Shown piece after piece: positions 31,870 through 40,700 of a DNA stretch of 64,000 bases. Below the pieces are notes generated by a model. The model did no database searches and was not told where the DNA came from. It saw only the letters and a list, made by a program, of their open reading frames with translations. Location: positions 186,001 through 250,000 of the forward strand of contig CP073761.1 in assembly GCA_018399015.1 (NCBI GenBank), in the 5' to 3' direction. Position 1 is the first letter of the stretch; each line of letters begins with the position of its first letter. Both the position numbers and the translations under genes were made by a program. Origin of the DNA: Cyanobium sp. M30B3. GTDB taxonomy: Bacteria; Cyanobacteriota; Cyanobacteriia; PCC-6307; Cyanobiaceae.

Positions 31870-33381
31870 TTGTCTGAGCTGCGCGAGACCCGCCTGGAGA
31901 AAGGCACGGCCCTGGCGGCGCTGGGGCAGGGGCCCTATGCCCTGCGCTTCGAGCCCAGCCATCGCCACGCCGAGCTGCAGGCGGCCCACGCCGACCTGGC
32001 CAACGGCGAGGAGCGCGATCTGGCGGTGGCGGTGGCCGGCCGGGTGATGACCCGGCGGGTGATGGGCAAGCTGGCGTTCTTCACCCTGGCCGATGAGAGC
32101 GGCCCGATCCAGCTGTTTATCGAGAAGGCCACCCTGGCGGCCTCGATGCCGGATGATCCCGAGGCCTTCGCCCACCTCACCTCCCTGGTGGACGCCGGCG
32201 ATCTGATCGGCGTGGAGGGCACCCTGCGTCGCACCGACCGCGGCGAGCTTTCGGTGAAGGTGCGGCGCTGGCAGATGCTCAGCAAATCCCTGCAGCCCCT
32301 GCCCGACAAGTGGCACGGCCTGGCGGATGTGGAGAAGCGCTACCGCCAGCGCTACCTCGATCTGATCGTGTCGCCCCACACCCGCGAGACCTTCCGGCGC
32401 CGTGCTCTGGCGGTGAGCACGATGCGCCGCTGGCTCGATGAGCGCGGCTTCCTGGAGATCGAAACCCCCGTGCTGCAGAGCACCCCCGGCGGTGCAGACG
32501 CCCGGCCGTTCGAGACCCACCACAACGCCCTCGACCTACCCCTCACCCTGCGCATCGCCACGGAACTGCACCTCAAGCGCCTGGTGGTGGGGGGTTTCGA
32601 GCGGGTGTACGAGCTGGGGCGGATCTTCCGCAACGAGGGGGTGAGCACCCGCCACAACCCCGAGTTCACCTCGGTGGAGATCTACCAGGCCTATGCCGAC
32701 TACGGCGACATGCTGGAGCTCACCGAGCAGCTGATCGCCCACGTGTGCCAGCAGGTGTGCGGCTCCACCCGCATCACCTACCAGGGCACGGAGATCGACC
32801 TGGCGCCCCCCTGGCGGCGCGCCACCATGCACGAGCTGGTGCAGCAGGCCACCGGTCTGGATTTCAGTGCCTTCACGCGTCGCGAGCAGGCGGCTGCGGC
32901 CATGGCGGAGCGGGGCCTGGAGGTGCCGGCCCTGGCCGATTCGGTGGGCCGGCTGCTGGTGGAGGCCTTCGAGCAGCGGGTGGAGGCCGACCTGATCCAG
33001 CCCACCTTCGTGCTCGACTACCCGGTGGAGAACTCGCCCCTGGCGCGGGCCCACCGCAGCAAGCCGGGGCTGGTGGAGCGCTTCGAGCTGTTCATCGTGG
33101 GCCGTGAAACCGCCAACGCCTTCAGCGAACTGATCGATCCGGTGGATCAGCGCCAGCGCCTGGAGGCCCAGCAGGCCCGCAAGGCCGCCGGCGACGACGA
33201 GGCCCAGCAGGTGGACGACGACTTCCTCCACGCCCTGGAGGTGGGCATGCCCCCCACCGGCGGGCTGGGCATCGGCATCGACCGCCTGGTGATGCTGCTC
33301 ACCGACAGTGCCTCGATCCGGGATGTGATCGCCTTTCCACTGCTCAGGCCGGAGGCGCGGGAAGCTGCCGGCGGGGGTTGA
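31870..33381 (+). CDS. lysS: Lysyl-tRNA synthetase (class II)
   Basis: LysS charges tRNA-Lys. The 503-residue protein has the N-terminal OB-fold anticodon domain ([20 protein letters not shown]) and class II motifs: motif 1 near [20 protein letters not shown], motif 2 [20 protein letters not shown] then [16 protein letters not shown], and motif 3 [20 protein letters not shown]. The reading frame opens with TTG at 31870 (product begins [11 protein letters not shown] after the start). No ATG fits better, so a TTG start is accepted. Confidence 0.95.
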   Translation: MSELRETRLEKGTALAALGQGPYALRFEPSHRHAELQAAHADLANGEERDLAVAVAGRVMTRRVMGKLAFFTLADESGPIQLFIEKATLAASMPDDPEAFAHLTSLVDAGDLIGVEGTLRRTDRGELSVKVRRWQMLSKSLQPLPDKWHGLADVEKRYRQRYLDLIVSPHTRETFRRRALAVSTMRRWLDERGFLEIETPVLQSTPGGADARPFETHHNALDLPLTLRIATELHLKRLVVGGFERVYELGRIFRNEGVSTRHNPEFTSVEIYQAYADYGDMLELTEQLIAHVCQQVCGSTRITYQGTEIDLAPPWRRATMHELVQQATGLDFSAFTRREQAAAAMAERGLEVPALADSVGRLLVEAFEQRVEADLIQPTFVLDYPVENSPLARAHRSKPGLVERFELFIVGRETANAFSELIDPVDQRQRLEAQQARKAAGDDEAQQVDDDFLHALEVGMPPTGGLGIGIDRLVMLLTDSASIRDVIAFPLLRPEAREAAGGG

Positions 33382-33440
33382 GGGGTGCAATGGGATAATG
33401 GTGTCGCTAGGCAATTTCCCCCATCAGGGGCAAGGATTCC

Positions 33441-33704
33441 ATGAGCGGCGAGCGCGTCGGATTTCGCTTTCAGCACGCGGACGCGGTGGTGAAGCGCAAC
33501 CCCCAGGGGCGCTCCCGCCGGGGCTGGGTGATGGAGCCGGTGGAGCAGACCACCAGCCGCGGCACCAAGATGCCCGCCTATCGCATCCGCTGGCGCGACA
33601 GTGAGCGCCCCGAGATCGTGCTCCAGCACATGCTGATCGCCGATCCCGACCCCACCCCGCCGCCGGAGGGGGTGAGCCTGGTGCCGCCGGCCCCCAAGGC
33701 CTGA
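33441..33704 (+). CDS. Conserved small cyanobacterial protein, lysS-linked
   Basis: An 87-residue soluble protein of unknown function that I recognise as conserved downstream of lysS in picocyanobacteria. Basic and Trp-rich first half (RVGFRFQHADAVVKRNPQGR, then SRRGWVMEPVEQ), a middle RIRWRDSERPEIVLQHMLIA, and a Pro-rich tail. No membrane segment or known catalytic motif. The spacing of 59 bp after lysS and same strand suggest co-transcription. Confidence 0.75.
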   Translation: MSGERVGFRFQHADAVVKRNPQGRSRRGWVMEPVEQTTSRGTKMPAYRIRWRDSERPEIVLQHMLIADPDPTPPPEGVSLVPPAPKA

Positions 33705-33723
33705 GCAGCGTCCTGAGGGGCCC

Positions 33724-34269
33724 TCAGGTTCGGCTCTGTCGCCGGCGCAGCTGCTCCAGGTCCTGCTCCGACTCAAACCTCGACCAGGCCTGCTCCAGGT
33801 CCTCCATGGCGGCTTCGTCCCCCGCCTGGGCTGTCCCGGTTGAGCCACTGCGGTCGGGCTCAGCAGCTGCGGCCGTACGGCCCTTGCCGAGCTCCTCGAG
33901 CTCCTGCTCCACCTGGCGGTAGTCCTCCCCCAGCTGCCCCAGGGCCTGCCAGCGGTCGCGGCCCCGGGCCATCAGCTCGGCCAGATGGCCTTCGGCCCGT
34001 GCGGCCAGGGGCTCAGCTCCGGCCGAGCGAGCCCGTTGCACCCGCTCCTGCCACTGGCGGATCTCCCCAGCCAGCTTGAGCAGCTCGGCCCTGGCCCGCT
34101 CGGCGCCGGCCTGCAGCTCCAGGCGGCGGCGGCGCAGGCGCTGCAGCCGCTCGCGCTGCTCCTGCTGGCGCAGCAGCTGCTCCTGGGCCGGGTTGGCCTT
34201 CAGAAACGATTCCAGCTGTTGCTCCAGCTGCTGTTCCAGCACGCTGAACCAGTCGGTGGGGCTGCTCAT
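33724..34269 (-). CDS. Hercynine metabolism protein (coiled-coil, unknown role)
   Basis: A 181-residue, strongly helical protein: WFSVLEQQLEQQLESFLKAN, then a long Gln/Arg/Glu/Leu-rich coiled coil (~30-130) and an acidic tail (AMEDLEQAWSRFESEQDLEQ). It is known only from its conserved place beside egtB/egtD in picocyanobacteria, where it is named for that context. No catalytic motif is visible. The start overlaps the upstream small gene by 4 bp (ATGA), making it the last gene of a four-gene ergothioneine operon. A structural or scaffolding role is a guess. Confidence 0.75.
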   Translation of the reverse strand: MSSPTDWFSVLEQQLEQQLESFLKANPAQEQLLRQQEQRERLQRLRRRRLELQAGAERARAELLKLAGEIRQWQERVQRARSAGAEPLAARAEGHLAELMARGRDRWQALGQLGEDYRQVEQELEELGKGRTAAAAEPDRSGSTGTAQAGDEAAMEDLEQAWSRFESEQDLEQLRRRQSRT

Positions 34270-34517
34270 GGCTGGCTCTGGGTCTGGCTGGGAAGCTCAG
34301 GGGCTCGCGTGATCAGGGGCGCCTCGATCTCCTCCTGCAGGGGGGTGATCGCCGCTTCGCGGGAGCGCAGCAGCAGCTGGGTGAGTCGGGCGATGCCGCC
34401 CTCGCCCAGGTTGTGCTCGGTGAGCTGCTCGAAGCTGGCGGCATAGAGCTGCTCCAGCTGGGCGATCAGGCCCTCGCGCAGGGCGCGGATGGCTTGGCGT
34501 TGCTCTTCCCTCGACAT
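34266..34517 (-). CDS. Hercynine metabolism small protein
   Basis: An 83-residue helical protein (MSREEQRQAIRALREGLIAQ, LEQLYAASFEQLTEHNLGEG, ARLTQLLLRSREAAITPLQE) with no known motif. Conserved with egtB/egtD in picocyanobacteria. It sits between egtD (19-bp gap) and the coiled-coil gene (4-bp overlap). ATG 34517 is chosen; the frame is open upstream into egtD, but those residues are shadow sequence. Partnering with the coiled-coil protein is inferred from coupling only. Confidence 0.75.
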   Translation of the reverse strand: MSREEQRQAIRALREGLIAQLEQLYAASFEQLTEHNLGEGGIARLTQLLLRSREAAITPLQEEIEAPLITRAPELPSQTQSQP

Positions 34518-34536
34518 CGCGGCACTGGGATGGGGC

Positions 34537-35541
34537 TCAGGTGGAGTCTGCCTGGGCCAGCAGATGCAGGGACAGGTCGCCCTGGGCATCGCTCCAGCGG
34601 CGCAGCGGTTGCCAGCCCGCTGAGCGGGCCAGCTCCTCAAAGTCGGCCGGGCCGTACTTCACGCTGTATTCCGTGATCAGGGCCTCTCCGGCCTGGAACG
34701 GCCATTGGCGGCCCGCCAACCGCACCTGTTGGGGCCGGCAGCTCACCAGGGCCATGGCGATGCGGTTGTGCTCGGGCTGCCAGCGGGCCTCGTAGCGGAA
34801 GGCCTCCGGCTGGAAGCTGCCGTCCAGGTCGCGGTTCAGGCGCACCAGCAGGTTGCGGGCGAAGGCGGCGGACACCCCGGCCCGGTCGTTGTAGGCGGCC
34901 TCCAGCCGCTCCACGGGCTTGGGTTGGTCGACGCCGATCAGCAGCAGGCCGGCGGGGCCGAGCAGGCGGCGGAACTGCGCCAGCAGGGTGCGGGCCTCCT
35001 CCGGCGCAAAGTTGCCGATCGAGCTGCCCGGGTAGAACCCCAGCCGCTGCCGGCCGGCCAGGGCCGCCAGGGGCGGCAGGCCGCTGGCGCCGGCGTAGTC
35101 ACAGCAGATGCCCAGCACCTGGGTGGCCGGATGGGCCGTCTGCAGGCAGGTGCAGGTGGCCTCCAGGGCGCTGCGGCTGATGTCCAGCGCCACGTAGGCC
35201 GGCGGTTTCAGGGCCCGCAGCAGGGGGCTGGCCTTGCGGGCATTGCCGGCTCCGAACTCCAGCACCACCGGTGGCGGCTTCCCGCCGGCGCAGATGGCGC
35301 TGCTGATCGCTGGCGCGCAGGTTTCCAGCAGCCGCACTTCGGTGCGGGTGAGGCTGTATTCGGGCTGCTCGCAGATCGCCTCGAACAGGCGCGAGCCCTC
35401 GGCGTCGTAGAGCAGCCAGGCGGGCAGCTGGCGGGGCTGGCGCTGCATGCCCTCCAGCACCAGCGTCTCAAGGTCGGCGGCGGCAGGGTGCAGATCGATC
35501 AGCTGAGGCGCGGTAGTCGCGCTGGTGGTGGGTCCTGCCAT
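34537..35541 (-). CDS. egtD: L-histidine N-alpha-methyltransferase EgtD
   Basis: EgtD trimethylates histidine with three SAM to give hercynine, the first step of ergothioneine synthesis. The 334-residue product starts MAGPTTSATTAPQLIDLHPA and has the EgtD fold: LLYDAEGSRLFEAICEQPEY with SLTRTEVRLLE, the SAM-binding VVLEFGAGNARKASPLLRAL, FYPGSSIGNFAPEEARTLLA and LLIGVDQPKPVERLEAAYND. Its start shares base 35541 with the egtB stop (TGATG-type overlap), so they are coupled. Each product costs three SAH, which AhcY (24.9 kb) would remove. Confidence 0.94.
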   Translation of the reverse strand: MAGPTTSATTAPQLIDLHPAAADLETLVLEGMQRQPRQLPAWLLYDAEGSRLFEAICEQPEYSLTRTEVRLLETCAPAISSAICAGGKPPPVVLEFGAGNARKASPLLRALKPPAYVALDISRSALEATCTCLQTAHPATQVLGICCDYAGASGLPPLAALAGRQRLGFYPGSSIGNFAPEEARTLLAQFRRLLGPAGLLLIGVDQPKPVERLEAAYNDRAGVSAAFARNLLVRLNRDLDGSFQPEAFRYEARWQPEHNRIAMALVSCRPQQVRLAGRQWPFQAGEALITEYSVKYGPADFEELARSAGWQPLRRWSDAQGDLSLHLLAQADST

Positions 35542-36803
35542 CACGGTTTGCCTCCGGTCGCGGCTGCCGCGCTGTCGCGGGCCAGCCGCACCCCCGCCGC
35601 CATCCAGCGGCTGGCCGGGGGAAAGAAGTTGCGATAGGTGTCGCGGCCATGGCCGCTGGGGGTGAACAGACAGCTGCCGCGCAACACGAACTGGGAGGTC
35701 ATGAACTTGCCGTTGTATTCGCCCACGGCCCCCTCCGGGGGCCGGAAACCCGGATAGGGCCGGTAGGGGCTGCCGGTCCACTGCCAGAGCAGGCCATGGG
35801 CCTGGGGCAGGCCGCCCTGGCTCGCCGCCACTTCCCACTCCGCCTCGCTGGGCAGCCGGGCCCCGGCCCAGCGCGCGTAGGCATCGGCCTCGAACCAGCT
35901 CAGGTGCCGCACCGGTGCCTCCGGCCGCCGCGGCTGCAGGCCCGCCAGGGTGAATTCGCTGCCATCCCGCCAGTAGCGCGGCGCCTGCCAGCCCCGTTGC
36001 TGGCACACCGCCCAGCCCTCGCTCATCCAGAGCTCCGGCCGCCGGTAGCCGCCGTCGGCGATGAAGTCCGCGAACGCGCCGTTGCTCACCAGCCGGTCGG
36101 CCAGCTCGAAGGGCTCCAGCCAGCAGCGATGGCGGGGCCCCTCGTTGTCGAAGTGGAACGGCTCGCCCGCCTGGCAGTCTGCGCCGGACTCCTGGCCCCC
36201 CTGGCCGACCTCCACCAGCCCCCCTGGCCAGGCCAGCCAGCGCACCTCCCCGGGCTCCTGGTTGGTTGGGCCCTCCAGGCGCTGCCGCCAGAGCGCTTCC
36301 GGCCCATCACCGGCCGTGCTGTAGGCGGGCAGCAGCGGGTTGCGGCTGAAGCCATCGAGCAGGTCCATCAGCAGCAGCTCCTGGTGCTGCTGCTCGTGCT
36401 GCAGGCCCAGCTCCAGCAGGGCGAGGCTGGCCTGGCGCAGCGGAGGCAGCATGGCCAGGGCCCGATCCACCCGCTGCCGCCAGGCCAGCACCTCGCCGAT
36501 GGTCGGCCGGCTCAGCAGTCCCCGCTTGGGCCGGGGATGGCGGGCACCCACCGCCTCGTAGTAGCTGTTGAACAGGAAGCTCCAGCGCTCCGGCGCCGGC
36601 TCGTACTCCAGCGCCAGCCCCGCCTGCAGCAGCGGTCTCAGCAGGAACTGTTCGAAGAACCAGGTGGTGTGGCCCAGGTGCCACTTGGGCGGGCTGGCAT
36701 CCGCCATCCCCTGCAGGCAGAGGTCCTCCGGCTCCAGCGGGGCGATCAGCTCCACACTCCGGCGGCGCACCTCCAGCAGCCGCTCCAGCAGGTGGGTGCT
36801 CAT
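35541..36803 (-). CDS. egtB: Ergothioneine biosynthesis sulfoxide synthase EgtB
   Basis: EgtB is a non-haem iron enzyme that joins hercynine to a thiol (gamma-glutamylcysteine or cysteine) using O2. The 420-residue protein has the DinB-like N-terminal domain with KWHLGHTTWFFEQF and the iron ligand motif HEQQHQE (136-142), then the formylglycine-generating-type sulfatase-modifying domain (YWRDGSEFTLAGL, ARLPSEAEWEVAA, GEYNGKFMTSQFVLRGSCLF). First gene of the egt operon. Neither egtA nor egtC is adjacent, which would fit a cysteine- or Cys-lyase-dependent variant, but those genes may be elsewhere. Confidence 0.93.
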   Translation of the reverse strand: MSTHLLERLLEVRRRSVELIAPLEPEDLCLQGMADASPPKWHLGHTTWFFEQFLLRPLLQAGLALEYEPAPERWSFLFNSYYEAVGARHPRPKRGLLSRPTIGEVLAWRQRVDRALAMLPPLRQASLALLELGLQHEQQHQELLLMDLLDGFSRNPLLPAYSTAGDGPEALWRQRLEGPTNQEPGEVRWLAWPGGLVEVGQGGQESGADCQAGEPFHFDNEGPRHRCWLEPFELADRLVSNGAFADFIADGGYRRPELWMSEGWAVCQQRGWQAPRYWRDGSEFTLAGLQPRRPEAPVRHLSWFEADAYARWAGARLPSEAEWEVAASQGGLPQAHGLLWQWTGSPYRPYPGFRPPEGAVGEYNGKFMTSQFVLRGSCLFTPSGHGRDTYRNFFPPASRWMAAGVRLARDSAAAATGGKP

Positions 36804-36883
36804 GCAGCGTCGCTCCTGCGGGTTCCCGCCCAGCCCTGACCTTAGGGAGCTTGCCTACGATCCCGCCAGGCACGGCTGAGGGC

Positions 36884-37915
36884 ATGGGCGGCAGCACAGC
36901 GACGGTGAGGTCGCAGGGGGGGATTACCCCGGGTTTTGTGGGGGCGGTGGGCAACACCCCCCTGATCCGGCTGCAAGCCCTGAGCGACCTCACGGGTTGC
37001 GAGATTCTGGGCAAGGCGGAGTTCATGAACCCCGGCGGCTCGGTGAAGGACCGGGCTGCCCTGGGCATCCTCCTGGAAGCCGAAGAGCAGGGCCTCCTCC
37101 AGCCCGGCGGCACGGTGGTGGAGGGCACCGCCGGCAACACCGGCATCGGCCTCACCCACCTCTGCAACGCCCGCGGCTACAAGGCGCTGATCGTGATCCC
37201 CGACACCCAGTCGGCCGAGAAGATCGGCCTGCTGCGCAGCCTGGGGGCCGAGGTGCGCACGGTGCCGGCGGTGCCCTACCGCGACCCCAACAACTACGTG
37301 AAGCTCTCGGGCCGCATCGCCGCCGAGACCCCCGGTGCCGTGTGGGCCAACCAGTTCGACAACCTGGCCAACCGCCGCGCCCACTACAACACCACCGGCC
37401 CGGAAATCTGGCAGCAGACCGACGGCAAGCTGGATGCCTGGGTGGCCGCCACCGGCACCGGCGGCACCTACGCCGGGGTGGCCCTCTATCTCAAGGAGCA
37501 GAACCCCCAGGTGCGCTGCGTGCTGGCCGATCCCCACGGCAGTGCCCTGCACAGCTGGGCCACCACCGGCCAGCTGGCCAGCGCGGGCAGCTCGATCACC
37601 GAGGGCATCGGCAACAGCCGCATCACCGCCAACCTGGAGGGGGCGCCGATCGACGACGCCGTGCGCATCGACGACCAGGCGGCGCTCGAGACGATCTACA
37701 GGCTGCTCTGGCAGGAGGGCCTGTTCCTGGGCGGCTCGGTGGGCATCAACGTGGCCGCGGCGGTGGAGACCGCCCGGCGCCTGGGGCCGGGCCACACGAT
37801 CGTCACCGTGCTGTGCGACAGCGGTGACCGCTACCGGTCCCGCCTCTATGACCCGGACTGGCTGGCAGGGAAGGGTCTGCGGCAACCTGAGCGCTCTTCG
37901 CTCACCGCTGGCTGA
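36884..37915 (+). CDS. cysK: PLP-dependent cysteine synthase
   Basis: O-acetylserine sulfhydrylase-type enzyme (343 residues) making cysteine from O-acetylserine and sulfide. The PLP lysine is in FMNPGGSVKDRAALGILLEA, the substrate loop is GTAGNTGIGLTHL, and the phosphate cup is TGTGGTYAG. It belongs to the longer cyanobacterial family that also resembles cystathionine beta-synthase catalytic domains. ATG 36884 is preferred to TTG 36851. Divergent from egtB (80 bp), so sulfur-donor synthesis and ergothioneine synthesis share a promoter region. Stop overlaps the next start by 1 bp. Confidence 0.93.
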   Translation: MGGSTATVRSQGGITPGFVGAVGNTPLIRLQALSDLTGCEILGKAEFMNPGGSVKDRAALGILLEAEEQGLLQPGGTVVEGTAGNTGIGLTHLCNARGYKALIVIPDTQSAEKIGLLRSLGAEVRTVPAVPYRDPNNYVKLSGRIAAETPGAVWANQFDNLANRRAHYNTTGPEIWQQTDGKLDAWVAATGTGGTYAGVALYLKEQNPQVRCVLADPHGSALHSWATTGQLASAGSSITEGIGNSRITANLEGAPIDDAVRIDDQAALETIYRLLWQEGLFLGGSVGINVAAAVETARRLGPGHTIVTVLCDSGDRYRSRLYDPDWLAGKGLRQPERSSLTAG

Positions 37916-40041
37916 TGCCCTCCGATCCGGGTCATTCCCCTGTCGACGGCCAGCCCTTTGAGTCCGGCCAGCTGATCTGCGAGCGATACCGGCTGGAGGA
38001 GCGACTCTCTCAAGGGCCCCAGGGAACCCTCTGGCGGGCCACCGACCAGCTGGCCGCCGCCGCGCCGATGGTGCTGCGCCAGCTGGGGCCGGAGCTGGAT
38101 CAGGAGCGGGCCCGGGAGCTCTGGACCCGCCTGCAGGGGGTGCTGCACCCCCAGGTGCCCCGCCTCGGCGGGGCCCTGAGCCAGGACGGCTGCCTCTGGC
38201 TGGTGCGCGAGTGGCAGGCCGGCCGCACCCTGCAGGAGCTGTTCGAGGCCCGGGCCGAGCGCCAGATGGTGTTCGGCGCCGGCGAGGTGCTCCTGCTGCT
38301 GCGCCAGCTGCTGCCGGTGCTGGCCGCCCTGCACGGCCAGGAGCTGGTGCATGGCGACCTCTGCCCCGCCAACCTGCTGCGCCGGGACAGTGATGGCCTG
38401 CCGGTGCTGCTGGACTTCGGCCTGGTGGTGGACGGCGATGCCGTGACCCCCGGCTACGCCCCGCCCGAGCGATCCCGCGCTCAGGCCCCCGAGCCCTGGA
38501 TGGACCTCCATGCCCTGGGCGTCACGGCCCTGGTGCTGCTCAGCGGCGATCCGCCGGCCCGCCTGCTGGATCCGGGCTCGCTGGAGTGGCGCTGGCCCGC
38601 CAGTCTCAGCGACCAGCCCGAGCTGCAGGCCGCCCTGGCCCGCCTGCTCGCCCGCGACCCCGGCCAGCGCTTTCCCTCGGCGGCCCAGGCCCTGGCCGCC
38701 CTGCAGGCCCTGCCCATGCCGGAGACCACCGGGCCCGTTCCCCGCGCCGACCGCACCGTGGCCCTGGTGCCGCCGCCGGTTGCCGCCGTCAGGCCTGCGC
38801 AGTCCCCTGGGCCGGAGAGGGCCGAACCGCCGCCCGCCGCCCATCCGCCCGCCGCCCATCCGCCTGCGCCTGCTCCGGAGCTGCCCGTGCTCGAGCCCGG
38901 CCAGCCGGCGCCACTGCCGCGCCCCGGGTCGGCCCCAGCGCGCCTGCGGGTCGAGGACCGGGAGCTGGCGGCCGAGGGCGGCCTGTGGCCCGTGGTGATC
39001 GCTCTGCTGCTCTCGGCCGTGGTGGGCACGGCCCTGGGCTGGTGGTGGCTCAGCCGCGGTCAATCCAGTCGCCCGACCACCCCCGATGCGGCACTGCAAC
39101 TGCCCAGCAGCCTGCCTCCCGCCGAGATCGACCAGCGTCAGCAGCTGCTCAATCGCCTGCGGGCGATGCAGGTGGACCGGGCCTGGTTCCTGAAGCTGGT
39201 GGATGCCAGCCTGCTGGCCCAGTTCCCGGAGCGGGGTGGGCGGCTGCCTGGCGACAGCCTGGAGGACGCCCCCCTGCGCAAGGTGTGGAATGAGCTGGCC
39301 CAGGAGTGGCTGGCCCGGGTGGAGCAACTGCCCCTGGAGATCCGCCGCCGCCTGGGCAGTTACAGCAATGCGGACTGGGAGCAGAGGCTGCGCGGTCTGG
39401 CCGACCAGGGTCTGAGCGGCGAGGTGCTGCGTCGGCTGGTGTCGGCCCAGGCCCAGAACCTGCTGCCGGGCCGCTCCGGCGGCACCATGCCCCCCGAGCC
39501 CTATCGCCAGCTCTGGTACGCGGCTGCCGAGCAGAGCCTGGCCTCGATCCAGATCGAGCCGATCCAGGCCCGCAGCAGCGACCCCCAGGTGCTCAGCGCC
39601 CCGGTGTCCGCCGGGGGTGCCCGGCTGTTCCCGATCCGGTTGCCCGAGGGCTACCGGCTGGTGATGGGGGTGAACGGCTCGCCCCTGATGCAGATGAGCG
39701 TGTTCGCCGCCGACGGCTCGTTGCTGGAGCCCAGTGGCCCGCTGCGGGTGGTGAGTCTGCCCCCCCAGTCGCGCTCGCCGGTGCAGTTGCTGGTGACCAA
39801 TGAAGGGGTGGCACCGTCGCTGATCACTCTGTCGCTGCGGGCCGATGCGCCGGCGCCGCCGCAGCTGGAGACTCCCGCGCCCGCCACTGCCGACGACACG
39901 TCCGAACCGGAGCGCTCTCCGCTGCGGCCGCCCCTGCGGCGCCCCGACGATCCGGACGAGCCGGCGGAGGAGCCCCCCGCGCCGACCGCTCCAACCCCAG
40001 CGCCAGCGCCGCCGGAGCCGTCGCCCTCGCCCTCGCCCTGA
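37915..40041 (+). CDS. Membrane-anchored serine/threonine protein kinase, degenerate
   Basis: A 708-residue protein with an N-terminal kinase fold (~20-265), a Pro/Ala-rich linker (~270-330), one TM helix (~355-378, [20 protein letters not shown]) and a ~300-residue extracytoplasmic part ending in a Pro-rich tail. Kinase motifs: weak Gly loop [22 protein letters not shown] for the catalytic loop (D148), LDFGLV (D167) and PPE. The VAIK lysine position reads MVLRQL, with Arg55 where ATP-binding Lys is expected, and HRD is HGD. It may be a pseudokinase or a weak kinase. It shares a base with the cysK stop and is probably co-expressed with it. The extracytoplasmic domain is unrecognised. Confidence 0.8.
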   Translation: MPSDPGHSPVDGQPFESGQLICERYRLEERLSQGPQGTLWRATDQLAAAAPMVLRQLGPELDQERARELWTRLQGVLHPQVPRLGGALSQDGCLWLVREWQAGRTLQELFEARAERQMVFGAGEVLLLLRQLLPVLAALHGQELVHGDLCPANLLRRDSDGLPVLLDFGLVVDGDAVTPGYAPPERSRAQAPEPWMDLHALGVTALVLLSGDPPARLLDPGSLEWRWPASLSDQPELQAALARLLARDPGQRFPSAAQALAALQALPMPETTGPVPRADRTVALVPPPVAAVRPAQSPGPERAEPPPAAHPPAAHPPAPAPELPVLEPGQPAPLPRPGSAPARLRVEDRELAAEGGLWPVVIALLLSAVVGTALGWWWLSRGQSSRPTTPDAALQLPSSLPPAEIDQRQQLLNRLRAMQVDRAWFLKLVDASLLAQFPERGGRLPGDSLEDAPLRKVWNELAQEWLARVEQLPLEIRRRLGSYSNADWEQRLRGLADQGLSGEVLRRLVSAQAQNLLPGRSGGTMPPEPYRQLWYAAAEQSLASIQIEPIQARSSDPQVLSAPVSAGGARLFPIRLPEGYRLVMGVNGSPLMQMSVFAADGSLLEPSGPLRVVSLPPQSRSPVQLLVTNEGVAPSLITLSLRADAPAPPQLETPAPATADDTSEPERSPLRPPLRRPDDPDEPAEEPPAPTAPTPAPAPPEPSPSPSP

Positions 40042-40091
40042 GTCCGGCTCTCCCATCCACAGGCGGAGATGGCTCTGTGGCGGGAGATGGC

Positions 40092-40592
40092 TCAGTAGCG
40101 GGAGATGGCGGCCCGGGTTTCCTTCGCGTCCTGCTTGCGGCGCTCCTCGGCCCGCTTGTCGTGCAGCTTGCGGCCCTTGGCCAGCCCCAGGGTGAGTTTG
40201 ATCCAGGAGCCCTTGAGGTGCAGGTTGAGCGGGATCAGGGTGAGGCCCTTCTGCTCGAGCGCCACCCGCAGCCGCTCGATCTCGCGGCGGTGGGCCAGCA
40301 GTTTGCGCACCCGCAGGGGCTCGTGGTTGAAGTAGGCACCGGCGTGGCTGTGGGGCGAGATGTGCACGTTGTGCAGTTGCAGCTCGCCGCCCCGCACCAG
40401 GCAGAAGCCATCGCGCAGGTTCACCTGGCCGGCCCGGATCGACTTCACCTCGGTGCCCAGCAGCTCGATGCCGCACTCGAGGGTTTCGAGGATCTCGTAC
40501 TGGTGCCGCGCGAAGCGGTTGTCCGCCAGCAGGCGGTTGGCGGCATCCCGCTGGGCCCGGGCGGCCAGCTTCTTGGTGCCACCCTTGGCCAT
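40092..40592 (-). CDS. smpB: SsrA-binding protein SmpB
   Basis: SmpB binds tmRNA and brings it to stalled ribosomes for trans-translation. The 166-residue product has [20 protein letters not shown] (in part [13 protein letters not shown]), [40 protein letters not shown] and the basic tail [20 protein letters not shown]. It is divergent from ruvB and convergent with the kinase gene. Confidence 0.96.
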   Translation of the reverse strand: MAKGGTKKLAARAQRDAANRLLADNRFARHQYEILETLECGIELLGTEVKSIRAGQVNLRDGFCLVRGGELQLHNVHISPHSHAGAYFNHEPLRVRKLLAHRREIERLRVALEQKGLTLIPLNLHLKGSWIKLTLGLAKGRKLHDKRAEERRKQDAKETRAAISRY

Positions 40593-40646
40593 CGCTCCCC
40601 GTGCCGCTGTCGTCTCTGGTCCCCGACCCTAGGCAGGTGCCGGTAC

Positions 40647-40700
40647 CCTCCACCCATGGCGCCTCCACCCATGGCGATTGTTTCCATGGCGATTGTTTCC
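40647..40700. repeat. Compound 15-bp tandem repeats at the ruvB start
   Basis: CCTCCACCCATGGCG occurs twice (40647-40661, 40662-40676), and ATGGCGATTGTTTCC occurs twice (40671-40685, 40686-40700). The 15-bp period puts three in-frame ATG codons at 40656, 40671 and 40686. Confidence 0.93.
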
